From CAYLKS01 sp964384205 [NCBI: uncultured bacterium] (GTDB lineage: Bacteria; JAGOEH01): 64,000 nucleotides of DNA. The stretch lies in assembly GCA_964384205.1 (NCBI GenBank), contig CAYLKS010000004.1, positions 18,160-82,159 on the forward strand, in the 5' to 3' direction. The translations under genes were made by a program, and so were the position numbers. A model generated the notes under the pieces. It made no database searches, was not told the origin of the DNA, and saw only the letters and a list, made by a program, of their open reading frames with translations. Positions within the stretch are counted from its first letter, which is position 1, and every line of letters starts with the position of its first letter. Positions 37,102 through 46,592 of this stretch are shown here, piece after piece.

Positions 37102-38107
37102 TTTTGAACTGTTTAAGCTCCTTTTAGTTGACTCTTCTATGGGTGATTATAGAAATATAGTTGACAATATAAAATTATACATTGATAAAAATATAAGTGC
37201 AGATGTAATTATTGATGAGTATGAAAAAAATAAATTTAATATGATAATTAAACGGGGCGAGCCTAAATTTTTAGTCAATTGTCATTTAGATACAGTATTA
37301 CCTCTTGATGGATGGGAAACCAATCCTTTTGAACCGATTATTGTTGAGAATAAAATTTATGGGCTTGGCACATCAGATACGAAAGGTAATATTTATTCAG
37401 TTTTAAAAGCCTTTGAATCTATTTTACCAGATAATATGATGATTTTATTATCTTTTGATGAAGAAATTGGCACTGAAGTATCAGGAGTGAAATATTTCTT
37501 AGAATCTGATTTTGCTCGACAAATTGAATATGCTATTGTTTGTGAGCCTACTGAAAATGAATTGGTATATAAACATAAAGGATATTATTCCTTTGAAATT
37601 AAAACATTTGGAGAATCCGGGCATAGTAGTGCTTCCAATTTATTTGATAATGCAATAGTAAAAGCAGCTGAGATTATTCCAAATCTTGCTAAAAATGGTT
37701 TTAATGTTGGCAAAATTGAAGGTGGTAAAGGGGGAAATATTATTTCTGATGAATGTGTTGCAAGGGTTTCTATCAGAAGTTATGAAGATTTTAATTTTGT
37801 TATGAATAAATTGAAATATATTATTTCAAATAAGTTAAAAATTAATGATTTTATAATAAATAAAAGATTTGTAGGGGATGCTTTTGTTAATCCTGAATAT
37901 CAAAATTTTCCATTTTTGGGGGGGAGAGATTTCAAAGAAGTTGGGTTTTGGACTGAAGCCGCGTTATTCCAGAAAAAAGGAATAAAATCAATCGTATATG
38001 GAGCAGGTTCAATTGAACAAGCTCATAAAAAAAATGAGTTTGTCTTAATTGAACAGATAGAAAAAGCAGTTTCTTTTTTTGAAGATTTTTTCAGGAAATT
38101 CAAATGA
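37094..38107 (+). CDS. argE': M20 family deacetylase, probable N-acetylcitrulline deacetylase
   Basis: Zinc-dependent amidohydrolase, 337 residues. The metal and catalytic residues are in CHLDTVLP, GTSDTKGN, FDEEIGTE, VCEPTE and the late AHKKNE. The family includes ArgE (acetylornithine deacetylase). Here an acetylornithine carbamoyltransferase is in the same operon, so removing acetyl from N-acetylcitrulline, as in Xanthomonas, is the likely reaction. Overlaps argG by 8 nt and the following gene by 4 nt. Confidence 0.85.
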   Translation: MIDFELFKLLLVDSSMGDYRNIVDNIKLYIDKNISADVIIDEYEKNKFNMIIKRGEPKFLVNCHLDTVLPLDGWETNPFEPIIVENKIYGLGTSDTKGNIYSVLKAFESILPDNMMILLSFDEEIGTEVSGVKYFLESDFARQIEYAIVCEPTENELVYKHKGYYSFEIKTFGESGHSSASNLFDNAIVKAAEIIPNLAKNGFNVGKIEGGKGGNIISDECVARVSIRSYEDFNFVMNKLKYIISNKLKINDFIINKRFVGDAFVNPEYQNFPFLGGRDFKEVGFWTEAALFQKKGIKSIVYGAGSIEQAHKKNEFVLIEQIEKAVSFFEDFFRKFK

Positions 38108-39369
38108 GAAATTTTGTTTTTGATTTTATAAGAAAAATTGGTAAAGAAGAAGAATTTAGATTGTTTTTAGATTCTTTTAAACAGCTACCGTCGTATAAAT
38201 TTGCTGTTATTAAAATAAGTGGACAGACTATAGAAAATAATCTTGATATTATTGCTCAGGATATTGCTTTTTTGAATAAACTTGAGATTTTTCCAATTAT
38301 CATACATGGTGCCGGCAGTGCTCTTGATAAAAAATTAAAGAATACGTATAAAGTCAATGGCTATAGATATACTAAAAGGGAAGATATACCTGTTATTAAG
38401 AAAATTTTTTCAGATATAGCTAATTCGTTATCTAATAAAATAATTGAAATGGGAGGAAATGCCACTGTTGTAGATAATGTCTTTTATTGTAAGAGAATTG
38501 AACAATTGGGATATGTTGGAAATATTCAAAAGATTGATAAAAATAAAATTATAGAAGCAGTAGAGTCTGATAAAACAGTTATAATTAGTCCTATTGGCAG
38601 TGATGGGAAGAATTTGTTAAATATAAATGCTGATACAGCAGCAAAAGCTATTGTAAAAGAATTAGGTGTTAAAAAATTTATTCTTTTGACAGAAACAGGT
38701 GGTGTTTTAGATACAGCTGGGAATATAATATCTTTTATTAACATCTCAGATATTGATGAAATGAGTTTTATCTCTGGAGGAATGAAATTAAAACTTTATG
38801 AAATAAGAGATTTTTTAAAGGAGAATCCTTTTTGTGAAGTTGTTATAACGTCTGCTGATAAAATACTACAGGAAATTTTTACTATTAAAGGTTCTGGTAC
38901 ATTTATTAAATTTTATAGAATATTCTCCACAAGACATATAAAAGAAGTTGGTGTGGATATTGCAAAACAAGTCTTAGAAAATTCCTTTAATAAAGAATTG
39001 GTGCATGATTATTTGAAATCTGATTTTAAAGAAATTTTTTATCATGAGGAAAAAGACGGTATTGCAATTATTAAAGAGGTAGATGGAGTCCCTTATCTTG
39101 ATAAAATTGCTGTTAGAAGAGAAAAACAGGGAACAGGTTTAGGAAAAAGTCTCTGGGATGCTGTTATCAAAAAATATAATACATTAACATGGAGATCTGC
39201 AATTGATAATATTTTTAATAAATTTTATTTTAAGAATTGTGATGGAATGATAAAGAAAAACAATTGGATTGTTTATTGGAAGAACCTTCCAGATGAAAAA
39301 ATTTTGGATATTGTAAATAAAATATCTTCAATAAAAAAAACTTTGATAAAAAGAGGTAAAAATGATTAA
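38104..39369 (+). CDS. argAB: Bifunctional N-acetylglutamate synthase / kinase
   Basis: 421 residues. The first 280 or so are an amino-acid kinase fold (VIKISGQTI, IIIHGAGSALD, INADTAAKAIVKELG), and the last 130 a GNAT acetyltransferase with the acetyl-CoA loop REKQGTGLGKSLW. This kinase-GNAT layout is that of the Xanthomonas NAGS-K and of vertebrate NAGS. It covers the first two steps from glutamate. Whether both activities remain cannot be read by eye, but no separate argA, argB or argJ is present here. Confidence 0.87.
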   Translation: MRNFVFDFIRKIGKEEEFRLFLDSFKQLPSYKFAVIKISGQTIENNLDIIAQDIAFLNKLEIFPIIIHGAGSALDKKLKNTYKVNGYRYTKREDIPVIKKIFSDIANSLSNKIIEMGGNATVVDNVFYCKRIEQLGYVGNIQKIDKNKIIEAVESDKTVIISPIGSDGKNLLNINADTAAKAIVKELGVKKFILLTETGGVLDTAGNIISFINISDIDEMSFISGGMKLKLYEIRDFLKENPFCEVVITSADKILQEIFTIKGSGTFIKFYRIFSTRHIKEVGVDIAKQVLENSFNKELVHDYLKSDFKEIFYHEEKDGIAIIKEVDGVPYLDKIAVRREKQGTGLGKSLWDAVIKKYNTLTWRSAIDNIFNKFYFKNCDGMIKKNNWIVYWKNLPDEKILDIVNKISSIKKTLIKRGKND

Positions 39370-40276
39370 TGTCGGGATTATTGGAGCATCTGGATTTGTT
39401 GGAAGCAATATTTTAAAGCTTTTATTAAATCATAGCAAAATTGCTAATATTGAATTATTTTCTAATACATATTGTGGTAAAAAAATATCAGATTTATACC
39501 CGGAAATAAAATCAGATTTAGTTTTAAAATCTGTTTGTTATTCTCTTATTAATAAATTAGATGTTGTTTTTCTTGCAGTACCTCATGGTAAAGCAAAAGA
39601 GCATGTGGATAAAATTGAAACAAAGATTATAGATATGACTTCTGATCATAGGACAGAATGGGTATATGGTTTGCCAGAGATTTTTGGAAATGAAATAACA
39701 AAAGCAAGTAAAGTAGCAAATCCTGGATGCTATGCCACCTCTTGTATTTTAAATGTTTATCCTATAATAGATAATGTTGAGTTTGTTGTTTTTGATTCAA
39801 TTAGTGGGTATTCTGGCGGCGGTAAAAATCATGGCTATGATATTGATGAAAATATTATTACCTATAAGATATTCAATCATAGGCATATTGATGAAATGAG
39901 AAAGGTTTTATCTGATAAATTTTCTTTTACTCCTCATGTTGTTAATGCTTTTCGAGGAATTATGACTACTTCTCATATAAAGTTGAAAACATCTATGGAT
40001 AAGAACGAAATCATTGAAATATATAAAAAATTTTATGATAATACTTTTACTAAAGTATTGGATAAAATTCCAGATACCAAAAGTGTGGCTAATACTCCAT
40101 TCTGCTTTATTGGAGGATTTGAGTTTGACTATACTGGAACTTTGATAATTATTTCCGTGCTTGATAATTTATTAAAGGGAGCAGCTTCACAGGCAGTTGA
40201 GAATATGAATTTGATTTTTGGTTTACCACACTATTTCTCTTTAGATGATAGGGGGGAAAATGAAATTATGGGATAA
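39362..40276 (+). CDS. argC: N-acetyl-gamma-glutamyl-phosphate reductase
   Basis: NADPH reduction of N-acetylglutamyl phosphate to the semialdehyde. 304 residues with the Rossmann start GIIGASGFVGSN and the catalytic Cys in ANPGCYATS. The later SGYSGGGK segment is also typical of ArgC. Overlaps the previous gene by 8 nt. The next step, acetylornithine aminotransferase (argD), is not encoded in the window. Confidence 0.94.
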   Translation: MINVGIIGASGFVGSNILKLLLNHSKIANIELFSNTYCGKKISDLYPEIKSDLVLKSVCYSLINKLDVVFLAVPHGKAKEHVDKIETKIIDMTSDHRTEWVYGLPEIFGNEITKASKVANPGCYATSCILNVYPIIDNVEFVVFDSISGYSGGGKNHGYDIDENIITYKIFNHRHIDEMRKVLSDKFSFTPHVVNAFRGIMTTSHIKLKTSMDKNEIIEIYKKFYDNTFTKVLDKIPDTKSVANTPFCFIGGFEFDYTGTLIIISVLDNLLKGAASQAVENMNLIFGLPHYFSLDDRGENEIMG

Positions 40277-41450
40277 AGGTTATAATCTTGATAAAATAGT
40301 GGAAAAATATACAGTTGGCATAGATTATATTCTGGATAAGAGGCTGTTTTATTTTGACTGTATTGCAAGTATTGCTCATGCTAAAATGCTTAATAAGGTT
40401 AGAATATTAACAGATGATGAGACTAATAAGATAATCGGTGTCTTGAAAAAACTTATTGAGTTGGACAAAAAGGGAGAAATTGAAATAAAACCAGAAGATG
40501 AGGATTGTCATACTGTTATTGAAAAATTTTTAGTAGATGAATGTGGTGAAATTGGAAAAAAAATTCATACAGGTAGATCAAGGAACGATCAGGTTTTAGT
40601 TGCTTTAAGATTATATCAAAAACAAGAATTGATTTTAATTTTTGAGAAAATAAAAAAGATAATTGCTAAATTTGAAGAAAAAGGTAAAAAATTTCATTCT
40701 ATCGAATTTGCAGGCTATACTCATACTCGTAAAGCTATGCCGATGTCTGCAGAAATATGGTTGGGAGCATTTAAAGATGCTTTTATTGATAATAGAGAAT
40801 TGGTTAAAAATGTATTGCAACTTATTGATAAATCACCACTTGGAACTGCGGCAGGATTTGGAGTCCCTGTTATAGATATTGATAGAAATTTTACAGCAAA
40901 AGAATTAGGATTTTCTGAAATTTTAAAAAATCCAGTCTATGCTCAGAATTCAAGAGGTAAATATGATAGTATTATAATAGATGTTTTATCTTATATTATG
41001 TTTGATTTAAATAAATTTGCTACAGATATGATTTTATTTTCTTCTGAAGAATTTGGATATATTGTGCTGGAAGATAAAATAACTACTGGTAGTTCAATCA
41101 TGCCTCAGAAAAAAAATCCTGATTTATTTGAGATATTAAGAGGAAACTATCATATTGTTTTAGGAGAATCTATTAAAGTTAAAAGCTTGATTGGCAATCT
41201 GATAAGTGGGTATCATAGAGATATTCAGCTAATTAAGGAACCACTAATAAAAGTTTTTGATATAACAAAAGATTCTCTTGATATAACTTTCCATTCTTTG
41301 GATAATTTTTATTTTGATGAAAAAAGATGTAAACAGAGTTTAACCCACGATATTTATGCAACTCATAGAGCTTATAAACTTGTAAAAGATTATAATATTC
41401 CTTTTCGAGAAGCCTATAAAAAGATAGCGGAAGATTTAAAATTTAGTTAG
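40260..41450 (+). CDS. argH: Argininosuccinate lyase
   Basis: Cleaves argininosuccinate to arginine and fumarate. From the ATG at 40260 it has 396 residues. The fumarase-family signature GSSIMPQKKNPD is present, as are HTGRSRNDQV and HTRKAMP. It is shorter than the 430-460 residues usual for ArgH, the deficit being at the C-terminus. A run of six G 3 nt before ATG 40260 supports this start over the ATG at 40245. It overlaps argC by 17 nt and closes the operon. Confidence 0.93.
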   Translation: MKLWDKGYNLDKIVEKYTVGIDYILDKRLFYFDCIASIAHAKMLNKVRILTDDETNKIIGVLKKLIELDKKGEIEIKPEDEDCHTVIEKFLVDECGEIGKKIHTGRSRNDQVLVALRLYQKQELILIFEKIKKIIAKFEEKGKKFHSIEFAGYTHTRKAMPMSAEIWLGAFKDAFIDNRELVKNVLQLIDKSPLGTAAGFGVPVIDIDRNFTAKELGFSEILKNPVYAQNSRGKYDSIIIDVLSYIMFDLNKFATDMILFSSEEFGYIVLEDKITTGSSIMPQKKNPDLFEILRGNYHIVLGESIKVKSLIGNLISGYHRDIQLIKEPLIKVFDITKDSLDITFHSLDNFYFDEKRCKQSLTHDIYATHRAYKLVKDYNIPFREAYKKIAEDLKFS

Positions 41451-41484
41451 TGCTGGTCTTTTTTGCATAAAATTTTGAGAATAA

Positions 41485-42924
41485 TTATTGATAGTATTTC
41501 CAGAATCTAAATTTTTTAATTTCTGGTTTTGTGCGTTCTTTTTTTATTATTTCCATTATCTTATTTACAATATCAGGGTGTTGATTTGCAATATTGTTTT
41601 TCTCATAAGGATCTTGTTCAAGATCATATAGTTCTAATTTTGCATCTGGATTTTTTTTAAGGTTTTTTAATATTCCTTTATATTTTCCATATCTAACAGC
41701 AATTTGTCCTCCATATCCTGCAAAATCCCAGAATAAAAATTCATGAAATTTTTGTTTATTCTTATTCCCCGCTAAAAGAGGTAAAAAACTTAATCCATCT
41801 ATATTTTGAGGTATTTTAATACCTGCTATATCTGCAATTGTAGGCATAATATCGTAGAATGCAAAAGGATTATTGATTATTCGGCCCTCTTTAATTTTTC
41901 CTTTCCATCTTACAATTAGAGGTACTTTTAATCCCCCTTCGTAAACAGAGCCTTTGAGCCCTTTAAGTCCTTTAGTGGAATTAAAGAATTCGTAATCAAC
42001 TTCATCTTTTAAGTAAGTAGTGCCATTATCAGATGTAAATATTATAATAGTATTTTCGTCTAAGTTTAATTTTTGTAAAGTTTCCATTATCCTGCCAACA
42101 TTTTTGTCAAGAAATGAAATCATAGCTGCATAAGTAGCTCGAGGTGTTTTATCAGGTAAATATGCTTTTCCATTATAAGGTTTTTCCTCCCATTTGCCAA
42201 GATATTGCTTTTTTTCATCTTCGGGAACTTGTAACGGTAGATGAGGTATTATAGTGGGATAATATAGAAAGAAAGGATTATTTCTGTTTTCTTTTATAAA
42301 TTCTATAGCTTTATCGGCAATTAGTTTTGGAGCATAATGTTTTCCTGTTTTACTTCTATTGTTTCCATCTAAGAATATTTTTTCTTTATTATGAATTAAA
42401 TATTTAGGATAATAATTGTGGGCATGTCTTTGACAATTATAACCGAAAAATGTGTCAAATCCCTGATTTAAAGGATCTCCGGAAGAATTAACTCTACCTA
42501 AACCCCATTTACCGAAAGCACCTGTTTTATATCCAGCTTTTTTTAATAATTCAGCAATAGTAATTTCTTTATCAGGTAATGGAAGTTGCCCCTGGAATGA
42601 TTCCCATGTACCTACCTCATAATTATCACGTACATAAGCATGTCCGCCGTGTTTTCCTGTCATTAATACACATCTGGATGGTGCACATACAGGGGAACCT
42701 GCATAAAAATTTATAAATTTTACCCCTTCCGTAGCGAGCTTATCTATATTTGGAGTTTTTATTTTTTGTTGTCCATAACAACCTAATTCTCCATAACCCA
42801 GATCATCAGCAACAATTAATATGATATTAGGTTTATTTTTGGTTTTTGCACATAATAAATGATTGAATAGTATAATAGAAGCAGCTGCTGTAGTAAATTT
42901 TTTAATAAATTTTCGTCTATTCAT
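41485..42924 (-). CDS. Exported sulfatase
   Basis: Type I sulfatase, 479 residues. The N-terminus MNRRKFIKKF followed by a hydrophobic stretch looks like a Tat signal. The metal-binding start is IVADDLGYGELG. The formylglycine motif is CAPSRCVLMTG, with Cys as the residue converted, so a maturase is needed and is not in the window. GTYL-type and FTSDNGT segments complete the active site. Likely acts on sulfated polysaccharide or ester in the periplasm or outside. Stands alone, convergent with argH. Confidence 0.9.
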   Translation of the reverse strand: MNRRKFIKKFTTAAASIILFNHLLCAKTKNKPNIILIVADDLGYGELGCYGQQKIKTPNIDKLATEGVKFINFYAGSPVCAPSRCVLMTGKHGGHAYVRDNYEVGTWESFQGQLPLPDKEITIAELLKKAGYKTGAFGKWGLGRVNSSGDPLNQGFDTFFGYNCQRHAHNYYPKYLIHNKEKIFLDGNNRSKTGKHYAPKLIADKAIEFIKENRNNPFFLYYPTIIPHLPLQVPEDEKKQYLGKWEEKPYNGKAYLPDKTPRATYAAMISFLDKNVGRIMETLQKLNLDENTIIIFTSDNGTTYLKDEVDYEFFNSTKGLKGLKGSVYEGGLKVPLIVRWKGKIKEGRIINNPFAFYDIMPTIADIAGIKIPQNIDGLSFLPLLAGNKNKQKFHEFLFWDFAGYGGQIAVRYGKYKGILKNLKKNPDAKLELYDLEQDPYEKNNIANQHPDIVNKIMEIIKKERTKPEIKKFRFWKYYQ

Positions 42925-43195
42925 TTGTTACTCCTGTAATGGTTGTTTTGAATATTAAATATTTTAAATACTTTCTCATTTTTTTCTTTAAAATTTTGTT
43001 AATTTTTGCAAAAAATTATTTTTTTTCATAAGTATAATCCTATTTTTCTGATATAGCTTGTAGAATATTTGCATTTTTGCTGTTTTTTTTAAAGTTATGA
43101 AAAATTTTTTTTATATCAAGTGTTAATTATATTTTTTTTAAATAATATAGAGGAAGTTTTTATAATGATTTTTGTATTATAATTTTTGTTCAAAT
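42925..43195. other. AT-rich intergenic region upstream of the sulfatase
   Basis: Together with the terminator at 43196-43230 this separates the sulfatase from the tRNA. A GGAGT ribosome-binding site precedes the sulfatase ATG. I see no convincing promoter, ORF or repeat in it. Confidence 0.5.
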
Positions 43196-43230
43196 AAAAA
43201 AAGCCGCTTTTTTTAAAAAAGCGGCTTTAA
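43196..43230 (-). terminator. Terminator downstream of tRNA-Gln
   Basis: Read on the minus strand, AAAGCCGCTTTTTT pairs with AAAAAAAGCGGCTTT and is followed by further Ts. It lies just after the tRNA 3' end, so it ends the rpoD-ybbR-tyrS-tRNA transcript. Confidence 0.85.
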
Positions 43231-43235
43231 AGAAG

Positions 43236-43306
43236 CTGGGGAACAGGGACTCGAACCCCGATTCTACGGTCCAGAGCCGCATGTCCTGCCATTGGACGAT
43301 TCCCCA
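43236..43306 (-). tRNA. tRNA-Gln (anticodon CUG)
   Basis: A complete 71-nt cloverleaf on the minus strand. Acceptor TGGGGAA/TTCCCCA, D-stem GTCC/GGAC, anticodon stem TGCGG/CCGTA around the loop CTCTGGA (anticodon CTG), T-arm CGGGG-TTCGAGT-CCCTG, discriminator G. CCA is not encoded. It lies 28 nt beyond the tyrS stop codon on the same strand. Confidence 0.96.
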
Positions 43307-43334
43307 GTACATTTAAAATTATATAATAAAATTT

Positions 43335-44552
43335 TTATTTTGTCAATAAAATTTTTAAAAATTTTCTTTTCCCAACTTTAATAATATATTCATCTTTATC
43401 TGGAGTTATATCAAAATTTATATCATTTATTTTAAGATTGTTTACAGTTACAGCATTTTGTTTAATTAATCTTCTTGCTTCACTATTGGAAGCTACTATC
43501 TTGGCTTCTGATAAAATATTGGTAAGTCTGAGAGGCAACCTGGATATATTTATTTTAATTTCTGGAATATCTTCTGGAATTTCTTTATTTTTAAAAACTT
43601 TATTGAAATGCTCTTCTGCAGCTTTTGCAGCTTCTTTACCATGATACATTTCGACAATGGTTTTACCTAATAATCTTTTAAAAATTGAAGGGTTTTCTCC
43701 TTTACTCATTTTTATTTGTATATTTTTTATATCTGACATTGGAACATCTGTTAAAAGTTCAAAGTATTTTATAATAAGAGAATCAGGTATGGACATAATT
43801 TTCCCGAACATATCTTCAGGAGCATCGTTAATTCCTATATAATTGCCATAGCTTTTACTCATTTTTTCAATACCATCAGTTCCTTCAAGAATAGGCAATG
43901 TCATAATAACCTGTGGTTCAACTCCGTATTCCCTTTGTATATCTCTTCCTATTAATAAATTAAATGTCTGATCGGTTCCACCTAATTCTACATCTGCTTT
44001 TAATGCTACAGAATCATAAGCCTGGGCAAGAGGATATAAAAATTCTATTATGCTTATTGGTATACCTTTTTTAAATCTTTTTGAGAAATCATCACGTTCT
44101 AACATTCGAGCTACAGTATATTTGCTTGTTAAAATTAATACATCTTTAAATGACATTTTGCCCAACCATTTACTATTAAATTCAATGATAGTTTTTTCAG
44201 GATTAAGTATTTTAAAAATTTGCATTTTGTAGGTTTCTGCATTTTGTTTTACCTCTTCTGGAGTAAGTTGTTTCCTTGTTTTGCTTCTACCAGTGGGATC
44301 TCCTATCATTCCTGTAAAATCTCCAATTAAAAAAACAACAGTATGACCTAAATCCTGAAACTGTTTTAATTTTCTTATAGAAACTGTATGGCCAAGATGA
44401 AGATCAGGAGCTGTTGGGTCGAAACCCTGTTTAATTATAAGTGGTTTATTTTCTTTATATGAACGTTCTAATTTTTTTAATAATTCTCCTTCTGATACTA
44501 AATCTACAATACCTCTTTTTAAAATTTCTAATTGTTCTTCTGGCCTTAACAT
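43335..44552 (-). CDS. tyrS: Tyrosyl-tRNA synthetase
   Basis: Class I synthetase, 405 residues. The HIGH-type motif is HLGH in [13 protein letters not shown] and the second is [10 protein letters not shown]-terminal S4-like RNA-binding domain covers about residues 340-405. The early motif [10 protein letters not shown] is that of the TyrZ-like branch. It is 16 nt after the YbbR gene. No T-box leader is seen, as expected for an internal operon gene. Confidence 0.95.
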   Translation of the reverse strand: MLRPEEQLEILKRGIVDLVSEGELLKKLERSYKENKPLIIKQGFDPTAPDLHLGHTVSIRKLKQFQDLGHTVVFLIGDFTGMIGDPTGRSKTRKQLTPEEVKQNAETYKMQIFKILNPEKTIIEFNSKWLGKMSFKDVLILTSKYTVARMLERDDFSKRFKKGIPISIIEFLYPLAQAYDSVALKADVELGGTDQTFNLLIGRDIQREYGVEPQVIMTLPILEGTDGIEKMSKSYGNYIGINDAPEDMFGKIMSIPDSLIIKYFELLTDVPMSDIKNIQIKMSKGENPSIFKRLLGKTIVEMYHGKEAAKAAEEHFNKVFKNKEIPEDIPEIKINISRLPLRLTNILSEAKIVASNSEARRLIKQNAVTVNNLKINDINFDITPDKDEYIIKVGKRKFLKILLTK

Positions 44553-44568
44553 ACTTTTTCCTTTCTAT

Positions 44569-45519
44569 TTATTTTTTAATAGATTTCCATATTTTTATTT
44601 TTTTAGGAGTGTAATCGATAATTTCAATAACATTATTATATTTTGATAATGTCACATGAACTGGCAGCAAAATAGTATCTTTTATTTCTTTATTTATAAA
44701 ACATGAAATCTTGAAATCATTGCTATTAATTGAATCAATTATTCCAGCAGGTCCTGATATATCTATGTTGCACTTCAGAATATCTGTTTCTAAATAACTA
44801 CCTTTAATTTTTAATTTATTACTAATTTCGAGATTAATAGGAATGTTATAAAAAGATCTAATATCTATTTTCTCTAAAGTAACGATTAGATTTGTGTATT
44901 TAGGATTGATTTTAGTTCCTTGAGGAGCAATTAGTTTGATTTTATATTTGGTGTCATCATCTAAATTCAATATATTTAAAGTTTCAGTTTCTACATAGGT
45001 TATATTTTTTACTATATATTCTGGACCTTCAATGAATGTGTAATCTGGTGTAAAATTTATATCTTTTATTTTATAATTTTTATTTGTTTTGATATTAACA
45101 TTTGATTTAATTTTTATTTTTTTGGTACTTTTTTTTGTGAGATAAATTGGAATTGTGTCAGGACTAATTTTTAATATCCCCACATTTTGAATATCTTCAG
45201 GACCATTTAGTATATCTTTATTGAGATGAATCAAATATTTTTTATTTATAGGCGTGTTTTTAAGATCTATTGTAAAGTTCAACTTATTTGAAAAATATAT
45301 TTTTATTAATTTCTTCCCAATCCCATAAAAATCAACTTTTGTTGTTTTAGGTACATTACCTATTAAGACATATTGTGTGGTATCAATGTTTATAATATCT
45401 ATTGGAATTTCTAATGTTAATTTAAATTTTTTTGAAATACTTACACTTAACCATAATATTATAGCGAATAAAACAGAAATAAATTTTATATATATTTTAT
45501 TTAAAAATAAATTTCCCAT
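44569..45519 (-). CDS. YbbR domain membrane-anchored protein
   Basis: 316 residues with one N-terminal transmembrane segment (IKFISVLFAIILWLSVSI), the hallmark start of YbbR/CdaR-like proteins. The rest is beta-rich and extracytoplasmic, in three to four repeats. In Firmicutes such proteins regulate the diadenylate cyclase CdaA; no cyclase gene is adjacent here, so that role is not supported locally. Located between the sigma factor gene and tyrS. Confidence 0.75.
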   Translation of the reverse strand: MGNLFLNKIYIKFISVLFAIILWLSVSISKKFKLTLEIPIDIINIDTTQYVLIGNVPKTTKVDFYGIGKKLIKIYFSNKLNFTIDLKNTPINKKYLIHLNKDILNGPEDIQNVGILKISPDTIPIYLTKKSTKKIKIKSNVNIKTNKNYKIKDINFTPDYTFIEGPEYIVKNITYVETETLNILNLDDDTKYKIKLIAPQGTKINPKYTNLIVTLEKIDIRSFYNIPINLEISNKLKIKGSYLETDILKCNIDISGPAGIIDSINSNDFKISCFINKEIKDTILLPVHVTLSKYNNVIEIIDYTPKKIKIWKSIKK

Positions 45520-45525
45520 TACTAA

Positions 45526-46383
45526 TTAGGTAAGGTAAGGGCGGAGTTTTTTGCTTCTTCTGGTGTGTCTTAATCTTTTTATTGCCTTTTCTTTTATTTG
45601 TCTTACTCTCTCCCTTGTTAAACCATAGTTTTCACCGATTTCTTCTAATGTGTAAGATCTTTCTCTATTTATACCAAAGTATAGACAAATGACATCGCGT
45701 TCTCTTTCATCCAATTCATTTAGAACTTTCTCAATTTCTTCTTTTAATGAATTTTCCATAAGATTTTCATCTGGTAAAGGTTGTGATGAATCTTCAATAA
45801 CATCCATAAGACTATTGTCTTCACCATCATTAAAAGGAGCATCTAAAGAGCAGTGTTTACTGGAAAACCTTAATGCATCACTTACTTCACCACTTTTTAT
45901 GGAAAGTTGTTCTGCAATTTCATGCGCATCTGGCTCTCTTCCAAATTGCTGCTGTAAATCATTTGTAGTTTTGCTAATTTTGTGGATAACACCAACTTTA
46001 TTTAGTGGAAGTCTTACGATTCTTGATTGTTCTGCTAAAGCCTGAAGAATTGCCTGTCTTATCCACCAGACTGCATAAGAAATGAATTTGAAACCGCGGG
46101 TTTCATCAAAACGTTTTGCCGCTTTGATCAAACCAAGATTTCCTTCATTAATTAAATCTGCTAAAGATAATCCCTGGTTTTGATATTGCTTTGCTACAGC
46201 AACAACAAACCTTAAATTAGCTTTTGTTAATTGTTCTAATGCTTCTTGATCGCCTTTTTTTATTCTTTTAGCTAATTCAACTTCTTCTTCCGGCGTGAGA
46301 AGACTCTCCTCGCCTATCTCTTTTAAATACAAATCTAAAGATTTTTCTTCGAACCTAAAAAACTTTTTTGCATACTTTGCCAA
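45526..46383 (-). CDS. rpoD: Primary-type sigma-70 factor, short form
   Basis: 285 residues without region 1.1, as in the short primary sigma factors of the FCB group. It has region 1.2 ([21 protein letters not shown]), region 2 ([14 protein letters not shown], then [10 protein letters not shown] and WWIRQAI), region 3 and region 4 with the [24 protein letters not shown]. The start is TTG at 46383, with AAAAGGGG upstream; the nearest ATG is out of frame. A strong promoter precedes it. A stationary-phase paralogue cannot be excluded, but its closeness to consensus favours the primary factor. Confidence 0.9.
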   Translation of the reverse strand: MAKYAKKFFRFEEKSLDLYLKEIGEESLLTPEEEVELAKRIKKGDQEALEQLTKANLRFVVAVAKQYQNQGLSLADLINEGNLGLIKAAKRFDETRGFKFISYAVWWIRQAILQALAEQSRIVRLPLNKVGVIHKISKTTNDLQQQFGREPDAHEIAEQLSIKSGEVSDALRFSSKHCSLDAPFNDGEDNSLMDVIEDSSQPLPDENLMENSLKEEIEKVLNELDERERDVICLYFGINRERSYTLEEIGENYGLTRERVRQIKEKAIKRLRHTRRSKKLRPYLT

Positions 46384-46417
46384 TTTAAAACCCCTTTTTA
46401 AATTGGTTTAGATTTTC

Positions 46418-46446
46418 AATATAAAAATAAAATTTTACTTTGTCAA
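46418..46446 (-). promoter_or_regulatory. Promoter of the rpoD operon
   Basis: On the minus strand, TTGACA (plus positions 46441-46446), 17-bp spacer, TATATT (46418-46423). Start near 46411, about 28 nt before the TTG start codon. Confidence 0.75.
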
Positions 46447-46519
46447 GTAAAAAATATTTTTTATATTTTTTTACATATATTATATACTCATTTTTTGCTT
46501 CTATTGTTCCATTTTTTTG

Positions 46520-46547
46520 TTGACAAATAAAATATTTTTCTTAAATT
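46520..46547 (+). promoter_or_regulatory. Promoter of the tetR-exporter operon
   Basis: TTGACA at 46520-46525 with a weak -10, TAAATT, at 46542-46547 (16-bp spacer). Transcription would start near 46554, inside the palindrome at 46552-46571. Confidence 0.5.
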
Positions 46548-46551
46548 AAAT

Positions 46552-46571
46552 ATGACTGACTGGTTAGTCAT
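46552..46571 (+). promoter_or_regulatory. Palindromic operator of the TetR regulator
   Basis: A 20-bp imperfect palindrome: ATGACTGACT joined to GGTTAGTCAT, with 8 of 10 positions matching. It covers the predicted transcription start, so binding would block the operon. Form and size are typical of TetR-family operators. Confidence 0.7.
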
Positions 46572-46592
46572 GTATTAAAAAGGAGTTTGATT

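Noticed and set aside
43196-43230. Short inverted repeat as a mobile-element end
   Set aside because: Orientation, T-run and position next to the tRNA fit a terminator.
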